DNA from: Halobaculum sp. CBA1158 | GTDB lineage: Archaea; Halobacteriota; Halobacteria; Halobacteriales; Haloferacaceae | Direction: 5' to 3' | DNA length: 64,000 bases | NCBI RefSeq assembly: GCF_021431925.1 | Contig: NZ_CP090371.1 | Span: 868,001-932,000, forward strand | Shown here: positions 51,767-60,930 of the stretch, piece after piece | Position numbering within the stretch: position 1 is the stretch's first letter | Layout: every line of letters starts with the position of its first letter | Made by a program: the position numbers and the translations under genes | The notes under the pieces: generated by a model | Databases searched by the model: none | The model's input: only the letters and a program-made list of their open reading frames with translations | What the model was told of the DNA's origin: nothing

Positions 51767-53197
51767 ATGCACGTCGCCATCATCGGCGCGTACGGGAGCG
51801 CCGGCGTCGCCGCCGCCGAGACGCTCGCCGAGCGCGTCGACCCGTCGGACCCGTCGGCCCCGCTCGACCGGCTCACGCTGATCGACGACGGCGACCCCGG
51901 CGGCGGGCTCTGCATCCTCCGGGGGTGCATGCCGTCGAAGGCGGTGCTCTCGGCGGCCGAACACCGCTACCGCGCGCGCCACGACGACCGGCTCGTCGGC
52001 GACCCGCCGGAGTTGGATCTCGACCGCGTCGTCGCCAGCAAGGACGAGCACGTCTCCTCGTTCGCCGCCCACCGTCGCGCGGCCGTCGACGAGATCGCCG
52101 ATCGTCCGGGGGTCCGGTTCCGCCACGAGCGCGCCCGGTTCGTCGGTCTCCACGAGTTGGCGCTGTCGGGCGGCGACCGGCTCGACGCCGACTACGTCGT
52201 CGTCGCGACCGGCTCGACCCTGAACGTCCCCGACCTCCCCGGGATCGGCGAGGTCGACTACGCCGACAGCGCGGCCGTCCTCGACGCGACCGAACTGCCC
52301 GACTCGGGCGTCGTCATGGGGTTCGGCTACGTGGGGATCGAGCTGTCGGCGTACCTCGCGGAGGCGGGCGTCGACCTCACCGTGATCGAACACGACGAGC
52401 GCCCGCTCGACGACGCGCCCGACGCCTTCGGCGACGAACTGTTGGAGCTCTACCGCGAGGAGTTCGGGATCGAGGTGCTCACGGAGACGAGCGAGCGATC
52501 CGTCGAGGCGACCGCCGACGGCGGCGTCCGCCTCCACACCGACCGCGACGACGACCGCGCGAGCGTCGAGGCCGACGAGCTGTTCGTGTTCACCGGACGA
52601 CGGCCCGACCTCGACGGGCTGAACCTGGCGGCGACGCCGCTTGCCCCGGGGGAGGGCTGGGTCGACGCGACCATGCGCGCCGTCGACGACGAGTCGGGGC
52701 GGACGTACGTCGTCGGCGACGCGAACGGCCGGATCCCGCTGCTCCACGTCGCCAAGGAGCAGGGATACCTCGCCGCCGACAACGTCCTCGCCGACATCGC
52801 GGACGATGACCTCGCGGAGTACGACCCGATCACCCATCGAGTGCTGTTCTCCGGGGCGGCCGTCTACCCGTACGCCCGCGTCGGTCACACCGCCGAATCG
52901 GCCGCCGAGGCCGGACACGACTGTGTCGAGGTGGGGCGCGACGCCGCCGACGACGGCGTGTTCGCGGTGAAAGCGACCCCCCGCGGGCTCGCCCGCCTGG
53001 TCGTCGACGCCGACGACGGGACCGTCCTCGGCTACCAGGGACTGCACCTCCACGCCGACGCGATGGCCAAGACGATGCAGGTGCTCGTCGAGCGGGGGGC
53101 CGACGTGCGTGAGGTGCCGGACCGGGCGTACCACCCGACGACGCCGGAGATACTCGACGGCCTGTTCCGAGCGGCCAGCGAGCGGCTCCCGGAGTGA
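51767..53197 (+). CDS. Dihydrolipoamide dehydrogenase-like flavoprotein disulfide reductase
   Basis: 476 residues, class I pyridine nucleotide-disulfide oxidoreductase. Redox disulfide Cys49/Cys54 in GGGLCILRGCMPSK, FAD site VAIIGAYGSAGVAAAETLA, NAD site MGFGYVGIELSAYLAEAG, and the C-terminal catalytic His-Glu region YHPTTPEIL. The partner disulfide is unknown; the adjacent genes do not include a lipoyl protein. It could reduce a small thiol such as gamma-glutamylcysteine. The GCMPSK form and altered first FAD glycines make it distinct from standard Lpd. Confidence 0.9.
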   Translation: MHVAIIGAYGSAGVAAAETLAERVDPSDPSAPLDRLTLIDDGDPGGGLCILRGCMPSKAVLSAAEHRYRARHDDRLVGDPPELDLDRVVASKDEHVSSFAAHRRAAVDEIADRPGVRFRHERARFVGLHELALSGGDRLDADYVVVATGSTLNVPDLPGIGEVDYADSAAVLDATELPDSGVVMGFGYVGIELSAYLAEAGVDLTVIEHDERPLDDAPDAFGDELLELYREEFGIEVLTETSERSVEATADGGVRLHTDRDDDRASVEADELFVFTGRRPDLDGLNLAATPLAPGEGWVDATMRAVDDESGRTYVVGDANGRIPLLHVAKEQGYLAADNVLADIADDDLAEYDPITHRVLFSGAAVYPYARVGHTAESAAEAGHDCVEVGRDAADDGVFAVKATPRGLARLVVDADDGTVLGYQGLHLHADAMAKTMQVLVERGADVREVPDRAYHPTTPEILDGLFRAASERLPE

Positions 53198-53236
53198 TAT
53201 CGGACGCGTCGCCGGCGCGGTCCCGGCTGCCGACGC

Positions 53237-53824
53237 TCACCCGTCGCCGGCGCGGTCCCGGCCGCCGGCGTCGTAGCTCTCGGGGTCGCTCGTCGGATCG
53301 GCGGCCGGGGGGTCGGCGGTCGACCCGCTGCCGGGAGAGTCGCCATCTCCCGAGGTTCCGGTCCCGGTCCCACCCTCACCGAACGGGCCCGAGGTCATCG
53401 CGTCCGTGTTGGTCCGGCGGACGACGTAGTAGGCCCCGATCAGCACCGCGAGCAGCAGCGAGAACGCCGCGGCGGCGACGAACGCCGCCTCGATGTTGGC
53501 GTACTCCCCGGGGCGATACGAGATCACCTTCCGAGTGATGGCGATGAGCGCTGCGGCGATGACGATCCGGACGACGGGCTCGTCCCGGGAGAACGCCACC
53601 ACGGTCTGGTGGATCTCGACGATGATCAGGAGGACGAGTACGGTGTCGATGATGTCGATCACCTGGTTCGGGTCGGTGAATTCCCCGCTCGCGAGCAGTT
53701 CCGCGAGCACCAACAGGAGGTCGAGAAAGCCGATGGCGAACAGCACCAACAGGAAGTACGCCGTCCCGACCTCCAGCAGCTTCATCCCCTGTTCGGAGGG
53801 CTCGACTGCGTCGTCGATGCGCAC
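53237..53824 (-). CDS. PsiE-like membrane protein
   Basis: 195 residues from a GTG at 53824 (an earlier GTG at 53878 would add 18 residues). Four transmembrane helices (about 18-40, 55-80, 85-105, 125-148) with the PsiE-type pattern LLIIVEIHQTVVAFSRDEPVVRIVIAAALIAITRKVI. The C-terminal 55 residues are an acidic low-complexity tail. PsiE is phosphate-starvation-inducible in E. coli; the role here is unknown. It is divergent from the next gene. Confidence 0.85.
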   Translation of the reverse strand: MRIDDAVEPSEQGMKLLEVGTAYFLLVLFAIGFLDLLLVLAELLASGEFTDPNQVIDIIDTVLVLLIIVEIHQTVVAFSRDEPVVRIVIAAALIAITRKVISYRPGEYANIEAAFVAAAAFSLLLAVLIGAYYVVRRTNTDAMTSGPFGEGGTGTGTSGDGDSPGSGSTADPPAADPTSDPESYDAGGRDRAGDG

Positions 53825-53908
53825 GCTCGACGGCTTGCCGGGCGACGACAAAGTCTTACCGGCGGTCGGGAGCGACACGGGCTTACCCGACGACCCGCTG
53901 GCACCGGT

Positions 53909-54799
53909 ATGGACGCGAACGACGACGAGTCGGTCGACCCCTGGGGCGACGGGGACGACGACTGGGTCGGCGAGGCGACTGGATCGGGCGACGAGGCCGG
54001 TGGAGCCGGGTCGGCCGACGGAGTCACGTCGACCGACAACGCCGCGGACGGGGCGGACGGGGCGGGCGATGCCGGCGGTGAAACTGACACAGCGTGCACG
54101 GCCGCCGACCGCGACGCCGGCGCACTCGGACCGCGTCGCTACCGGGTGCTCGACCGCGACGACGACGAGATCGTCCTGGTCGACCTGGACACCCCCGAGC
54201 CGGGCCCGGGTCGCGCCCCGGACGAGGGGTTCGAGCCGGTCCGGGTCGACGCCGGGGCGGACGCCGGCGACGCCACGGGTGCTGACGGCACTACCGCCGC
54301 CGACCTCGCGGAGACGGTCGCCGACCTCGACCCGGGGTACGTGATCGAGTCGACGCTCCGCTGGCCCGCGCCCGCCGAGTCAGCCGGTGACGACCACAGC
54401 CCGTTGGCGTCGTTCGACTCGCTGTCGATCCGGCGACGGGGACGCTTTCACTTCGTCGACGAGATCGAGCCGGTGTTCGAGGCCGCCGAGGAGACGTGGC
54501 GCGACGCCCGGGCCGCCGGCGACGGCATGGGGTCGCGGGTCACGCGCGACACGGACGGAGAGCCGAACGGCGCGCTGTACGTGTTCGGCGAGGGCGGCGC
54601 GCGCGACCTCTTCGAGGAGTTCCGCTCGGGGACGACCCCGCTGGAGCCGCTGGTCGAGCGCGTCGACGACGACCTCGCCGACGACGCCCCGCGCGAGGTG
54701 TTCGTGCTCCGCCCCGCCGACGACCCGTTCGTGATCGTCTACATCGCCTTCGAGCGCGACGGCCTGCTCGCGCGGACCGTCCGCGACACCTATCTGTGA
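53909..54799 (+). CDS. Conserved haloarchaeal protein with acidic low-complexity N-terminus
   Basis: 296 residues from ATG 53909. The first 70 residues are Asp/Gly/Ala-rich and disordered. From about 75 (RRYRVLDRDDDEIVLVDLDTPEPG) there is a folded region with LRWPAPA, FDSLSIRRRGRFHFVDEI and VFVLRPADDPFVIVYIAFERDG. No known family recognised. The gene stops directly against the convergent dehydrogenase stop, with no spacing. Confidence 0.75.
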   Translation: MDANDDESVDPWGDGDDDWVGEATGSGDEAGGAGSADGVTSTDNAADGADGAGDAGGETDTACTAADRDAGALGPRRYRVLDRDDDEIVLVDLDTPEPGPGRAPDEGFEPVRVDAGADAGDATGADGTTAADLAETVADLDPGYVIESTLRWPAPAESAGDDHSPLASFDSLSIRRRGRFHFVDEIEPVFEAAEETWRDARAAGDGMGSRVTRDTDGEPNGALYVFGEGGARDLFEEFRSGTTPLEPLVERVDDDLADDAPREVFVLRPADDPFVIVYIAFERDGLLARTVRDTYL

Positions 54800-55771
54800 C
54801 TACAGCCAGTCGGCGTCGGGATCGACCAGTCCCGCGGGCTCCTCGCCGCGGAACGCCCGACCGATGTCGCGCGCGAGGGCCTCGTTCAGGTCGCGCTTCG
54901 CCGCCGTCGAGTACCACCCGACGTGGGGCGTCACCAGCGTGTCTTCCCGATCGAACAGCGGGTGGTCCGAGTCGGGCGGCTCCGTCTCCAGCACGTCCAG
55001 CCCCGCGGCGGCGACGTCGCCCTCGGCCAGCGCCGACCGCAGGTCCTCCTCGTCGACGACCCCCCCGCGGCCGGTGTTGACGACGACCGCGTGCGTCGGC
55101 AGCGTCGCGAACGCGTCGGCGTCGAGCAGCCCCCGGGTCTCGTCGGTCAACGGTGCGTGCGCGGAGACGTGGTCCGCACGCCGGCACAGTTCGTCGAAGT
55201 CGACGGGCTCGACGCCGCGGTCGCGCATCGCCTCCCGGTCGACGTACGGGTCGTACGCGATCACCGTCTCGACCAGCGGCGCGATCCGGTCCGCGAACCG
55301 CCGGGCGATCGGCCCGAACGAGACGACGCCGACTGTGCAGTCGGCGAGCCGCTCGATCTGATACGGCGGCTCCCAGCCCCACTCTCCGGCCTCGGCGCGG
55401 GCGGCGTACGACGGGATCCCCCGCGCCAGCGACGTGAGCAGGCCGACGGCGTGGTCGGCGACCTCGTCGAGGCAGTAGTCGGGGACGTGCACCACCCGGA
55501 CGCCGCGCTCGGCGGCCGCGGCCACGTCGACGCCGTCGAGCCCCACCGCGCCGCGGGCGACGACCGCGAGGTCGAGGTCGTCGAGCAGGTCCGCCGGCAC
55601 AGCGGTGTCGACGTTCACGACGAGCGCGTCGGCGTCGGCGGCGTGCCGGCGCACCAGCGCCGGCGTCGAGAGGTCGGCCGTCTCCACCCGGCAGTCCAGC
55701 GCCTCGCGGTAGCGGTCGGGGTCGTACTTCGGATCGTCGGCGACGACGACCAGTCGGTCGGCGGCGCTCAC
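54800..55771 (-). CDS. D-isomer-specific 2-hydroxyacid dehydrogenase (CtBP-like)
   Basis: 323 residues from a GTG at 55771; a GGAGGG lies 7 nt upstream, whereas ATG 55792 is less well supported. NAD-binding region TVGVVSFGPIARRFADRI is a variant of GxGxxG with the first Gly replaced by Ser. Catalytic residues: Arg and Glu of the central domain (NTGRGGVVDEEDL; LDVLETEPPDSDHPL) and His in TPHVGWYS. The active substrate is unknown. The C-terminal GLVDPDADWL is acidic. Confidence 0.88.
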   Translation of the reverse strand: MSAADRLVVVADDPKYDPDRYREALDCRVETADLSTPALVRRHAADADALVVNVDTAVPADLLDDLDLAVVARGAVGLDGVDVAAAAERGVRVVHVPDYCLDEVADHAVGLLTSLARGIPSYAARAEAGEWGWEPPYQIERLADCTVGVVSFGPIARRFADRIAPLVETVIAYDPYVDREAMRDRGVEPVDFDELCRRADHVSAHAPLTDETRGLLDADAFATLPTHAVVVNTGRGGVVDEEDLRSALAEGDVAAAGLDVLETEPPDSDHPLFDREDTLVTPHVGWYSTAAKRDLNEALARDIGRAFRGEEPAGLVDPDADWL

Positions 55772-55888
55772 GGGCGTCCCTCCGTCATACATCGGTCGTC
55801 GGCCGCCGCCGGCAAAAACGAGGGGGCGGGACCCGAGCGGAGTCCTTCCGTGCTCGTCGCTCCGCTCCTCGCGGTGCGTCGCGACAAG

Positions 55889-55992
55889 TGGGCCCAGAGG
55901 GATTCGAACCCTCGACCGCCCGGTGTCCCATCCGGCGGTCGGAGCCGACCGGAGTATGAGCCGGGTGCTATACCAGACTAAGCTATGGGCCC
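55889..55992 (-). tRNA. tRNA-Met (CAT) with 30-nt intron
   Basis: 104 nt. Acceptor GGGCCCA/TGGGCCC plus discriminator A at 55889; D-arm GCTTAGTCTGGTATAGC; anticodon stem CCCGG/CCGGG; loop CTCATA-A with anticodon CAT (55956-55958); T-arm GAGGGTTCGAATCCCTC. A 30-nt intron (55925-55954) lies between positions 37 and 38 and can fold as a hairpin CGGTCGG-CT-CCGACCG, fitting bulge-helix-bulge splicing. CCA is not encoded. Elongator Met is more likely than Ile2, because Met introns are usual in haloarchaea. Confidence 0.88.
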
Positions 55993-56094
55993 TCGTCACC
56001 GCCGTTGTCGGGCCGCGGTCAAGTAGTTTCCTTTCCGGGTATCCCGGCTGCCGCCGGGGATGGGTGCGACTGCCCGATGTGGGGCCGAGAGAAG

Positions 56095-56197
56095 CGCCGA
56101 AGCCAGGACTCGAACCTGGGACCACCTCGTTTCTGCGGGAGACAGGGGACCTGAATCCCGTAACAGCGAGGCGCTCTACCAGCTGAGCTACTTCGGC
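56095..56197 (-). tRNA. tRNA-Asn (GTT) with 30-nt intron
   Basis: 103 nt. Acceptor GCCGAAG/CTTCGGC plus discriminator G at 56095; D-arm GCTCAGCTGGTAGAGC; anticodon stem CCTCG/CGAGG with loop CTGTTA-A; T-arm CCAGGTTCGAGTCCTGG. Intron 56131-56160 between positions 37 and 38; it folds as CGGGA..CAGG-TCC-CCTG..TCCCG. CCA is not encoded. The intron is the same length and position as in the neighbouring tRNA-Met. Confidence 0.9.
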
Positions 56198-56334
56198 TCG
56201 CACCCGCACCTACTGGTGTGAATTTGAAAGTGCTTTCGTTTCGACCCGGCGCGAGCAGGTGATTCACACACCGACGGCGGGCCGGTCGCCCCGGACCGAC
56301 ACGCTCGTTACCCGCGCGCCGGAACCGGACGGCA

Positions 56335-57873
56335 ATGACCGATCCGGACGACCGCTCGGCCGGCGGCGACGACGGCACCGACGGCGACGCCGGCGACCTC
56401 ACCGACGCCGCCGACGCCCCCGTGGACGACCTCGGCGCGGTGCTGTCGACGGTCCGCGAGCGCGTCACGCCCGACGCCGACGAGCGCGAGCGGCTGTCGG
56501 CCGCGGCCGCCGACCTGGCCGAGCGCGCCCGCGACGCCGTCGCCGACCTCCCCTCGCCCGCCGACGAGGCCGACGTGCTCACCGTCGGTTCGACCGCGCG
56601 CGGGACGTGGCTCGCGGGCGACCGCGACATCGACCTGTTCGTCCGGTTCCCGACCGCCCTCTCGCGGACGGAGCTCGAACGCTTCGGCCTCCGCGTCGGC
56701 CATGCTGTGCTGCCCGACGGGGAGGAGGAGTACGCCGAACACCCCTACGTCGTCGGCAACGTCGACGGCTTCGACGTGGACTTGGTACCCTGCTACGGCG
56801 TTCAGGCGGCCACCGAGATCCGGTCGGCCGTCGACCGCACCCCGTTCCACAACGAGTACCTTCGCGAGCGACTGACCGAGGACCTCGCTGGCGACGTGCG
56901 CGTTCTCAAAGCGTTTCTGAAGGGCGTCGGCGTATACGGGAGCGACCTCCGCACGCGCGGCTTCTCGGGGTATCTCACCGAACTGCTCGTCGTGGAACAC
57001 GGCGGCGCGCGCGAGACGCTCGAGGCGGTCGCCGACTGGCATCCGCCGGTCAGGTTCGACCCCGAGGACCACGGAACCGCCGAGTTCGACGACCCGCTCG
57101 TCGTCGTCGACCCGACCGACCCCGAGCGCAACGTCGCGGCCGTGCTCTCGGGCGACAACCTCGCGCGACTCCAGCACCACGCGCGAGACCTGCTCACCGA
57201 CCCGCGGACGGACCCGTTCTTCCCGGATCCGACCGAGCCGATCACCGCCGAGGAGTGCCGCGAGCACGTCCGCCGCCGCGACACCGCCCCCGTCGCGGTC
57301 GCCTTCGACGCGCCGGACATCGTCGACGACCAACTGTACCCCCAGCTTCGCCGGTCGCTCTCGGGGATCGAACGCGAACTCGACGGACGCGGTTTCGACG
57401 TGATCCGGTCGGCGACGTTCGCGACCGACCGCGACTCGGCCACCGACCCCGTCCCCGACCCTGCCACCGGCGACGCGCCCGACGGCGACGGAACCGACCG
57501 CGCCGCCGGCCGTCGAGCGGTGCTGCTCGTCGAACTCGCCTCGCGGGAACTCCCGGCGATCGAGCGTCACGAGGGGCCGCCGGTCCACGTCCGCGATCAC
57601 GCGGCCGGATTCCACGGGAAGTACGCCGGCGATCCCGACGCGTACGGGCCGTTCGTCGCCGACGGCCGCTACGTCGTCGAACGCGAGCGTCCTCCCGACG
57701 AGCGCGACGCGGTCGCGGTCCTCGAGTCCGACCGGATTTTCGAGGCCGCCCTCGGCGCTCGCGTCGAGTCCGCGCTCGAAACCGGATACGACGTGCTCGC
57801 GCGGGAGTCGCTCGCCGACCTGACCGACCGGTTCGGCGCGGACCTCCGCGAGTACTTCGAGCCGTCCGTCTGA
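56335..57873 (+). CDS. cca: CCA tRNA nucleotidyltransferase (archaeal class I)
   Basis: 512 residues. Adds CCA to tRNA 3' ends. The nucleotidyltransferase signature is intact: VGSTARGTWLAGDRDIDLFV (GS at 85-86, catalytic Asp98 and Asp100) with FDVDLVPCYG as the third carboxylate. The class I domain order continues to HHARDLLTDPRTDPFFPDP and a C-terminal tail domain. An acidic N-terminal extension of about 30 residues is haloarchaeal. It is divergent from tRNA-Asn and tRNA-Met, both of which lack encoded CCA and so depend on it. Confidence 0.96.
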   Translation: MTDPDDRSAGGDDGTDGDAGDLTDAADAPVDDLGAVLSTVRERVTPDADERERLSAAAADLAERARDAVADLPSPADEADVLTVGSTARGTWLAGDRDIDLFVRFPTALSRTELERFGLRVGHAVLPDGEEEYAEHPYVVGNVDGFDVDLVPCYGVQAATEIRSAVDRTPFHNEYLRERLTEDLAGDVRVLKAFLKGVGVYGSDLRTRGFSGYLTELLVVEHGGARETLEAVADWHPPVRFDPEDHGTAEFDDPLVVVDPTDPERNVAAVLSGDNLARLQHHARDLLTDPRTDPFFPDPTEPITAEECREHVRRRDTAPVAVAFDAPDIVDDQLYPQLRRSLSGIERELDGRGFDVIRSATFATDRDSATDPVPDPATGDAPDGDGTDRAAGRRAVLLVELASRELPAIERHEGPPVHVRDHAAGFHGKYAGDPDAYGPFVADGRYVVERERPPDERDAVAVLESDRIFEAALGARVESALETGYDVLARESLADLTDRFGADLREYFEPSV

Positions 57874-57910
57874 CCACAGGCGACTCCGGGTGTCCGTACT
57901 CCGGGAGGAG

Positions 57911-58930
57911 TTACCCCAGATCGAACCGCTCGCGCAGGTCCTCGACCACGGGGACGCTGTCGGATTCGGGCTCCTTGTCCGGGTCGATCGGCGGGCGACC
58001 GTCGAACGTCTCGTGGACCATGCTGACCCCCTCCGCGAGCGTGTCGAGCCCGTAGCCGCCCTCCAGGACGAACCCCAGGCCTGCTCCGATCTCTCCCGCG
58101 AGCGTCCGCATCCGGTCGGTCATCAGCGCGTACCCCTCCGTCGAGACGCGCATCCGGGAGATCGGGTCGTGACGGTGGGCGTCGAAGCCCGCCGACACGA
58201 GCACCAGGTCGGCGTCGAATCGGTCGATGACGGGCGCGACAAGGTCGTCGATCGCGAGCAGAAAGTCGGCGTCGCCTGCCCCCGCCGGAAGCGGCACGTT
58301 CAGTGTCCCCCTCTCGCCGTCGCCCTCGCCGATTTCGTCGGCCGCGCCGGTGCCGGGGTAGAGCCCCTCTTCGTGGACCGACGCGTACAGCACGTTGCCG
58401 CGGTCGTAGAAGATGTCCTGTGTCCCGTTACCGTGGTGGACGTCCCAGTCGAAGATCGCGACGCGCTCGGCGTCGAGGTCGGGGTCGTCGATGGCCGCCT
58501 GTGCGGCGACGGCGACGTTGTTGACGAAGCAAAATCCCATGGCGTCGTCGGACACGGCGTGGTGACCCGGCGGGCGGCCGAGCGCGAACGGGGTCCGCCT
58601 GCCGGGGTCGCCCGCGTCCGCGAGCGCTTCCTCGGCGGCCCATAGTGCCTGCCCGGCGGCCGCGCGAGCGGCGTTCCAGGTGCCGCCGGAAGCGACGGTG
58701 TCGGGGTCCCAACTGCCGCCGCCGGAGTCGCAGAAGTCGACCACCTCGTCGACGTATCCGGGGTCGTGGACCGCGTCGATGGCGGCGCGGGAGGCGGGGT
58801 CGGCCTCGACGTACTCGACGCCGTGTTTCCGCTTGAGCCCCTCCCTGATCGCGCGGAGGCGGTCCGGGTTCTCGGGGTGTCGGTCGCCGGTGTCGTGGTC
58901 CAGACACGCCTCGCTGTAGCCGAACCGCAT
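57911..58930 (-). CDS. Histone deacetylase family protein
   Basis: 339 residues. The arginase-deacetylase fold motifs are complete: RPPGHHA (His123-His124), DWDVHHGNGTQD (zinc Asp163, His165), LVSAGFDAHRHDP (zinc Asp) and LEGGYGLDTLAEG with the catalytic Tyr. In archaea and bacteria such enzymes act on acetyl-lysine or acetylpolyamines. Here the gene starts 2 nt after the doublet histone gene, so the histone or another acetylated chromatin protein is a natural candidate substrate, as an inference from adjacency. Confidence 0.95.
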   Translation of the reverse strand: MRFGYSEACLDHDTGDRHPENPDRLRAIREGLKRKHGVEYVEADPASRAAIDAVHDPGYVDEVVDFCDSGGGSWDPDTVASGGTWNAARAAAGQALWAAEEALADAGDPGRRTPFALGRPPGHHAVSDDAMGFCFVNNVAVAAQAAIDDPDLDAERVAIFDWDVHHGNGTQDIFYDRGNVLYASVHEEGLYPGTGAADEIGEGDGERGTLNVPLPAGAGDADFLLAIDDLVAPVIDRFDADLVLVSAGFDAHRHDPISRMRVSTEGYALMTDRMRTLAGEIGAGLGFVLEGGYGLDTLAEGVSMVHETFDGRPPIDPDKEPESDSVPVVEDLRERFDLG

Positions 58931-58932
58931 CG

Positions 58933-59367
58933 CTACCCCTCGAAGAGCGCGAAGTACGTCTCGATGTCGTCGGCCTGGACGGTTCGGCGGTCGGCGTGGC
59001 GCGCCAGCAGGGCGGCCGCGCGGGCGACGTTGTCGGCGTAGTCCTCGAGGACGTCCGCGAGCGCGACCCGGGCGTCCATCGAGACGCGATAGGAGTCGTC
59101 GATGTCGAGTCGGGCGATCCGGTCCACCGGCGCGATGGGCAGCGTCAGCTCCGACCGGTCGACCACCTGCTCGACCCCGAAGTCCGCGGGCATCAGGGTC
59201 TTGCGGCCGTCGACGGCCGCCCGCTCGGCCGCATCGACCGCCAGCGACGCCCCGTGCCGTTGCACGCGGGCGGCCAGTTCCTCGGCCGCGCCGGCGCTCA
59301 CCCGGAGGTCACCCGCGTTCCGTCGGATGACGTCGTCGACGGGGGCGAACGGCAACTCGACAGTCAT
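58933..59367 (-). CDS. hstA: Archaeal histone, fused doublet
   Basis: 144 residues from ATG 59367 (MTVELPFAPVDDVIRRNAGD). Two histone folds in one chain: residues about 4-65 (LPFAPVDDVIRRNAG; VDGRKTLMPADFG) and 72-144 (LPIAPVDRIARLDID; ADRRTVQADDIETYFALFEG), the haloarchaeal doublet form that makes a pseudodimer. In haloarchaea it acts more like a transcription factor than a packaging protein. A TATA-like TTATAC is 24-29 nt upstream on the minus strand. The deacetylase follows 2 nt later. Confidence 0.96.
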   Translation of the reverse strand: MTVELPFAPVDDVIRRNAGDLRVSAGAAEELAARVQRHGASLAVDAAERAAVDGRKTLMPADFGVEQVVDRSELTLPIAPVDRIARLDIDDSYRVSMDARVALADVLEDYADNVARAAALLARHADRRTVQADDIETYFALFEG

Positions 59368-59390
59368 ACACATACGCCGGAGTGTGGCGT

Positions 59391-59396
59391 GTATAA
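59391..59396 (-). promoter_or_regulatory. TATA box of the histone-deacetylase operon
   Basis: Minus-strand TTATAC (in GCGTTATACACG) lies 24-29 nt before the histone ATG at 59367, suggesting a leaderless transcript that covers histone and deacetylase. Confidence 0.5.
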
Positions 59397-59457
59397 CGCT
59401 TTCCGTTAGCGTGAGTCGCGCCACCACGACCCCCGCGCCACCGCACCGTCGACGGCG

Positions 59458-60930
59458 TCAGAACACGTCCTCGGCGTCGATGGTACCGTCCTCCTCGACG
59501 CCCCGGACGGTGACCTCCTCGCCGAGCCGAAGGGTCGCCGAGGTCTCCACCGACCGCGTCTGGGTCCCGTCGTCGAGTACGACCGGATCGCCCGCCTGCA
59601 CGACCGTCCCCGTGAACTCCACGACGGCACCGGCGTCGCCGGGGTCACCGTCCGCACCCGCGTCGCCGTCGGCCGACTCCGCGGTCGCCGTCGCCGACGC
59701 TGTGCCGCCGGAGCCACCCGAGTCGGTCGACTCGAACGAGTCGAGTCCGCCCTGACCGGCGTCGCGTCCGGTCGATCCGCCCGTCGTTCCCCCGCTCGCG
59801 CCGCCCGTGCCCCCGGCGTCGCCGTCGGCGTCCTCGAGCACGGAGACCGAGGAGCGCCAGCCGGCCGACGCCTCCAGGTCGTCCTGCCAGCCGTCCTGGA
59901 TCTCGACGTCGGTGAAGGCGACCCGGTCGGCGAGGTCGATGTCGCGGTCGGCCTTGTCGCCCCACAGCGCCACCCGGATCTCGCCGGTGTCGTCTTTGAT
60001 CCGGACGTTTCGCACCTGCCCCTGCGAGCCGTCGTCGCGGTCGAAGGTGCGCTTCTCGCTGGTCTCGATGACGCCGCCGGCGATGTCGGCGACCTCGTCG
60101 AGTTCGAGGTCGGCGATGTCGGTCGTCTCGGGGACGTACTCCACGTCCTCGTCGACCTCGTCGATCGCACCCCGGGAGCCCACGTGTAGCTCGAGGTCGC
60201 CCTCGCGCTCCCGGACGTACCCGTCGACGATCTCGACGGTCTCGCCCGCCTCCACCTCCTCGACGCGGTCGGCCATGTCGTCCCACATGGTGACGCGGAC
60301 GCGGCCGGTCTCGTCGCCGACGGTCATGTTCGACACCTTCCCCTCGGAGCCGTCGTCGCGGTCGAACGTTCGGACTGTGTCCGTGTCGAGAATGACCCCG
60401 AGCAGGTCCACGTCCGTCGCACCCATCGAGAGGTCCTCGACGCGGTACTGCTCGACGGCCTCCACGTCGACCTCGGCGTCGTCGTCGGGCTCGACCTTGT
60501 CGACGGACACCTCGAGCCCGCTGTACCCCTCCTTGGGACGACCCATGATCCGGAGTACGTCGCCCACCTGGAGACGCTCCGCGGCGTCGACGGCGACTTT
60601 GTCCCACAGCGAGACGGTGACGCGGCCGGACTCGTCGGCCACCTCGACGTTGAGCACGCGGCCGTCCTCGTCCTCGCCGTCGCGCTCGAAGCTTCGCACC
60701 TCGCCGACGCTCATCACCTTCGCGAGGAACTTCACCTCGTCCATCCCGGGCTCGATGTCGGCGACGCTGTTGACCTCCTCGTCGCGCAGTTCGTGGGCGA
60801 TCAGCATCGCCGCGGTCTCCTCGTCGGCCAGTCCGCCCATATCCTCGACCTTCTGCTCGACGGCGGCCTCGAACTCCTCGAAGGGGACGTCGGCGTCCAG
60901 GTCGTCGTAGACGTCCTCGATAGCGCCCAT
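59458..60930 (-). CDS. Replication protein A-like ssDNA-binding protein (OB folds)
   Basis: 490 residues from ATG 60930 (MGAIEDVYDDLDADVPFEEF). After an N-terminal helical domain come three OB folds (about 65-155, 170-255, 275-360), each with a strand ending SLWDKV, TMWDDM or ALWGDK. Then follows a Gly/Ser/Thr/Asp-rich linker, and a short C-terminal OB-like region (GEEVTVRGVEEDGTIDAEDVF). This is the RPA1-type plan of haloarchaea (RpaC-like). It protects single-stranded DNA in replication and repair. TATA-like CCCTTATG lies 31 nt upstream. An in-frame ATG at 61110 would add 60 disordered residues. Confidence 0.93.
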   Translation of the reverse strand: MGAIEDVYDDLDADVPFEEFEAAVEQKVEDMGGLADEETAAMLIAHELRDEEVNSVADIEPGMDEVKFLAKVMSVGEVRSFERDGEDEDGRVLNVEVADESGRVTVSLWDKVAVDAAERLQVGDVLRIMGRPKEGYSGLEVSVDKVEPDDDAEVDVEAVEQYRVEDLSMGATDVDLLGVILDTDTVRTFDRDDGSEGKVSNMTVGDETGRVRVTMWDDMADRVEEVEAGETVEIVDGYVREREGDLELHVGSRGAIDEVDEDVEYVPETTDIADLELDEVADIAGGVIETSEKRTFDRDDGSQGQVRNVRIKDDTGEIRVALWGDKADRDIDLADRVAFTDVEIQDGWQDDLEASAGWRSSVSVLEDADGDAGGTGGASGGTTGGSTGRDAGQGGLDSFESTDSGGSGGTASATATAESADGDAGADGDPGDAGAVVEFTGTVVQAGDPVVLDDGTQTRSVETSATLRLGEEVTVRGVEEDGTIDAEDVF

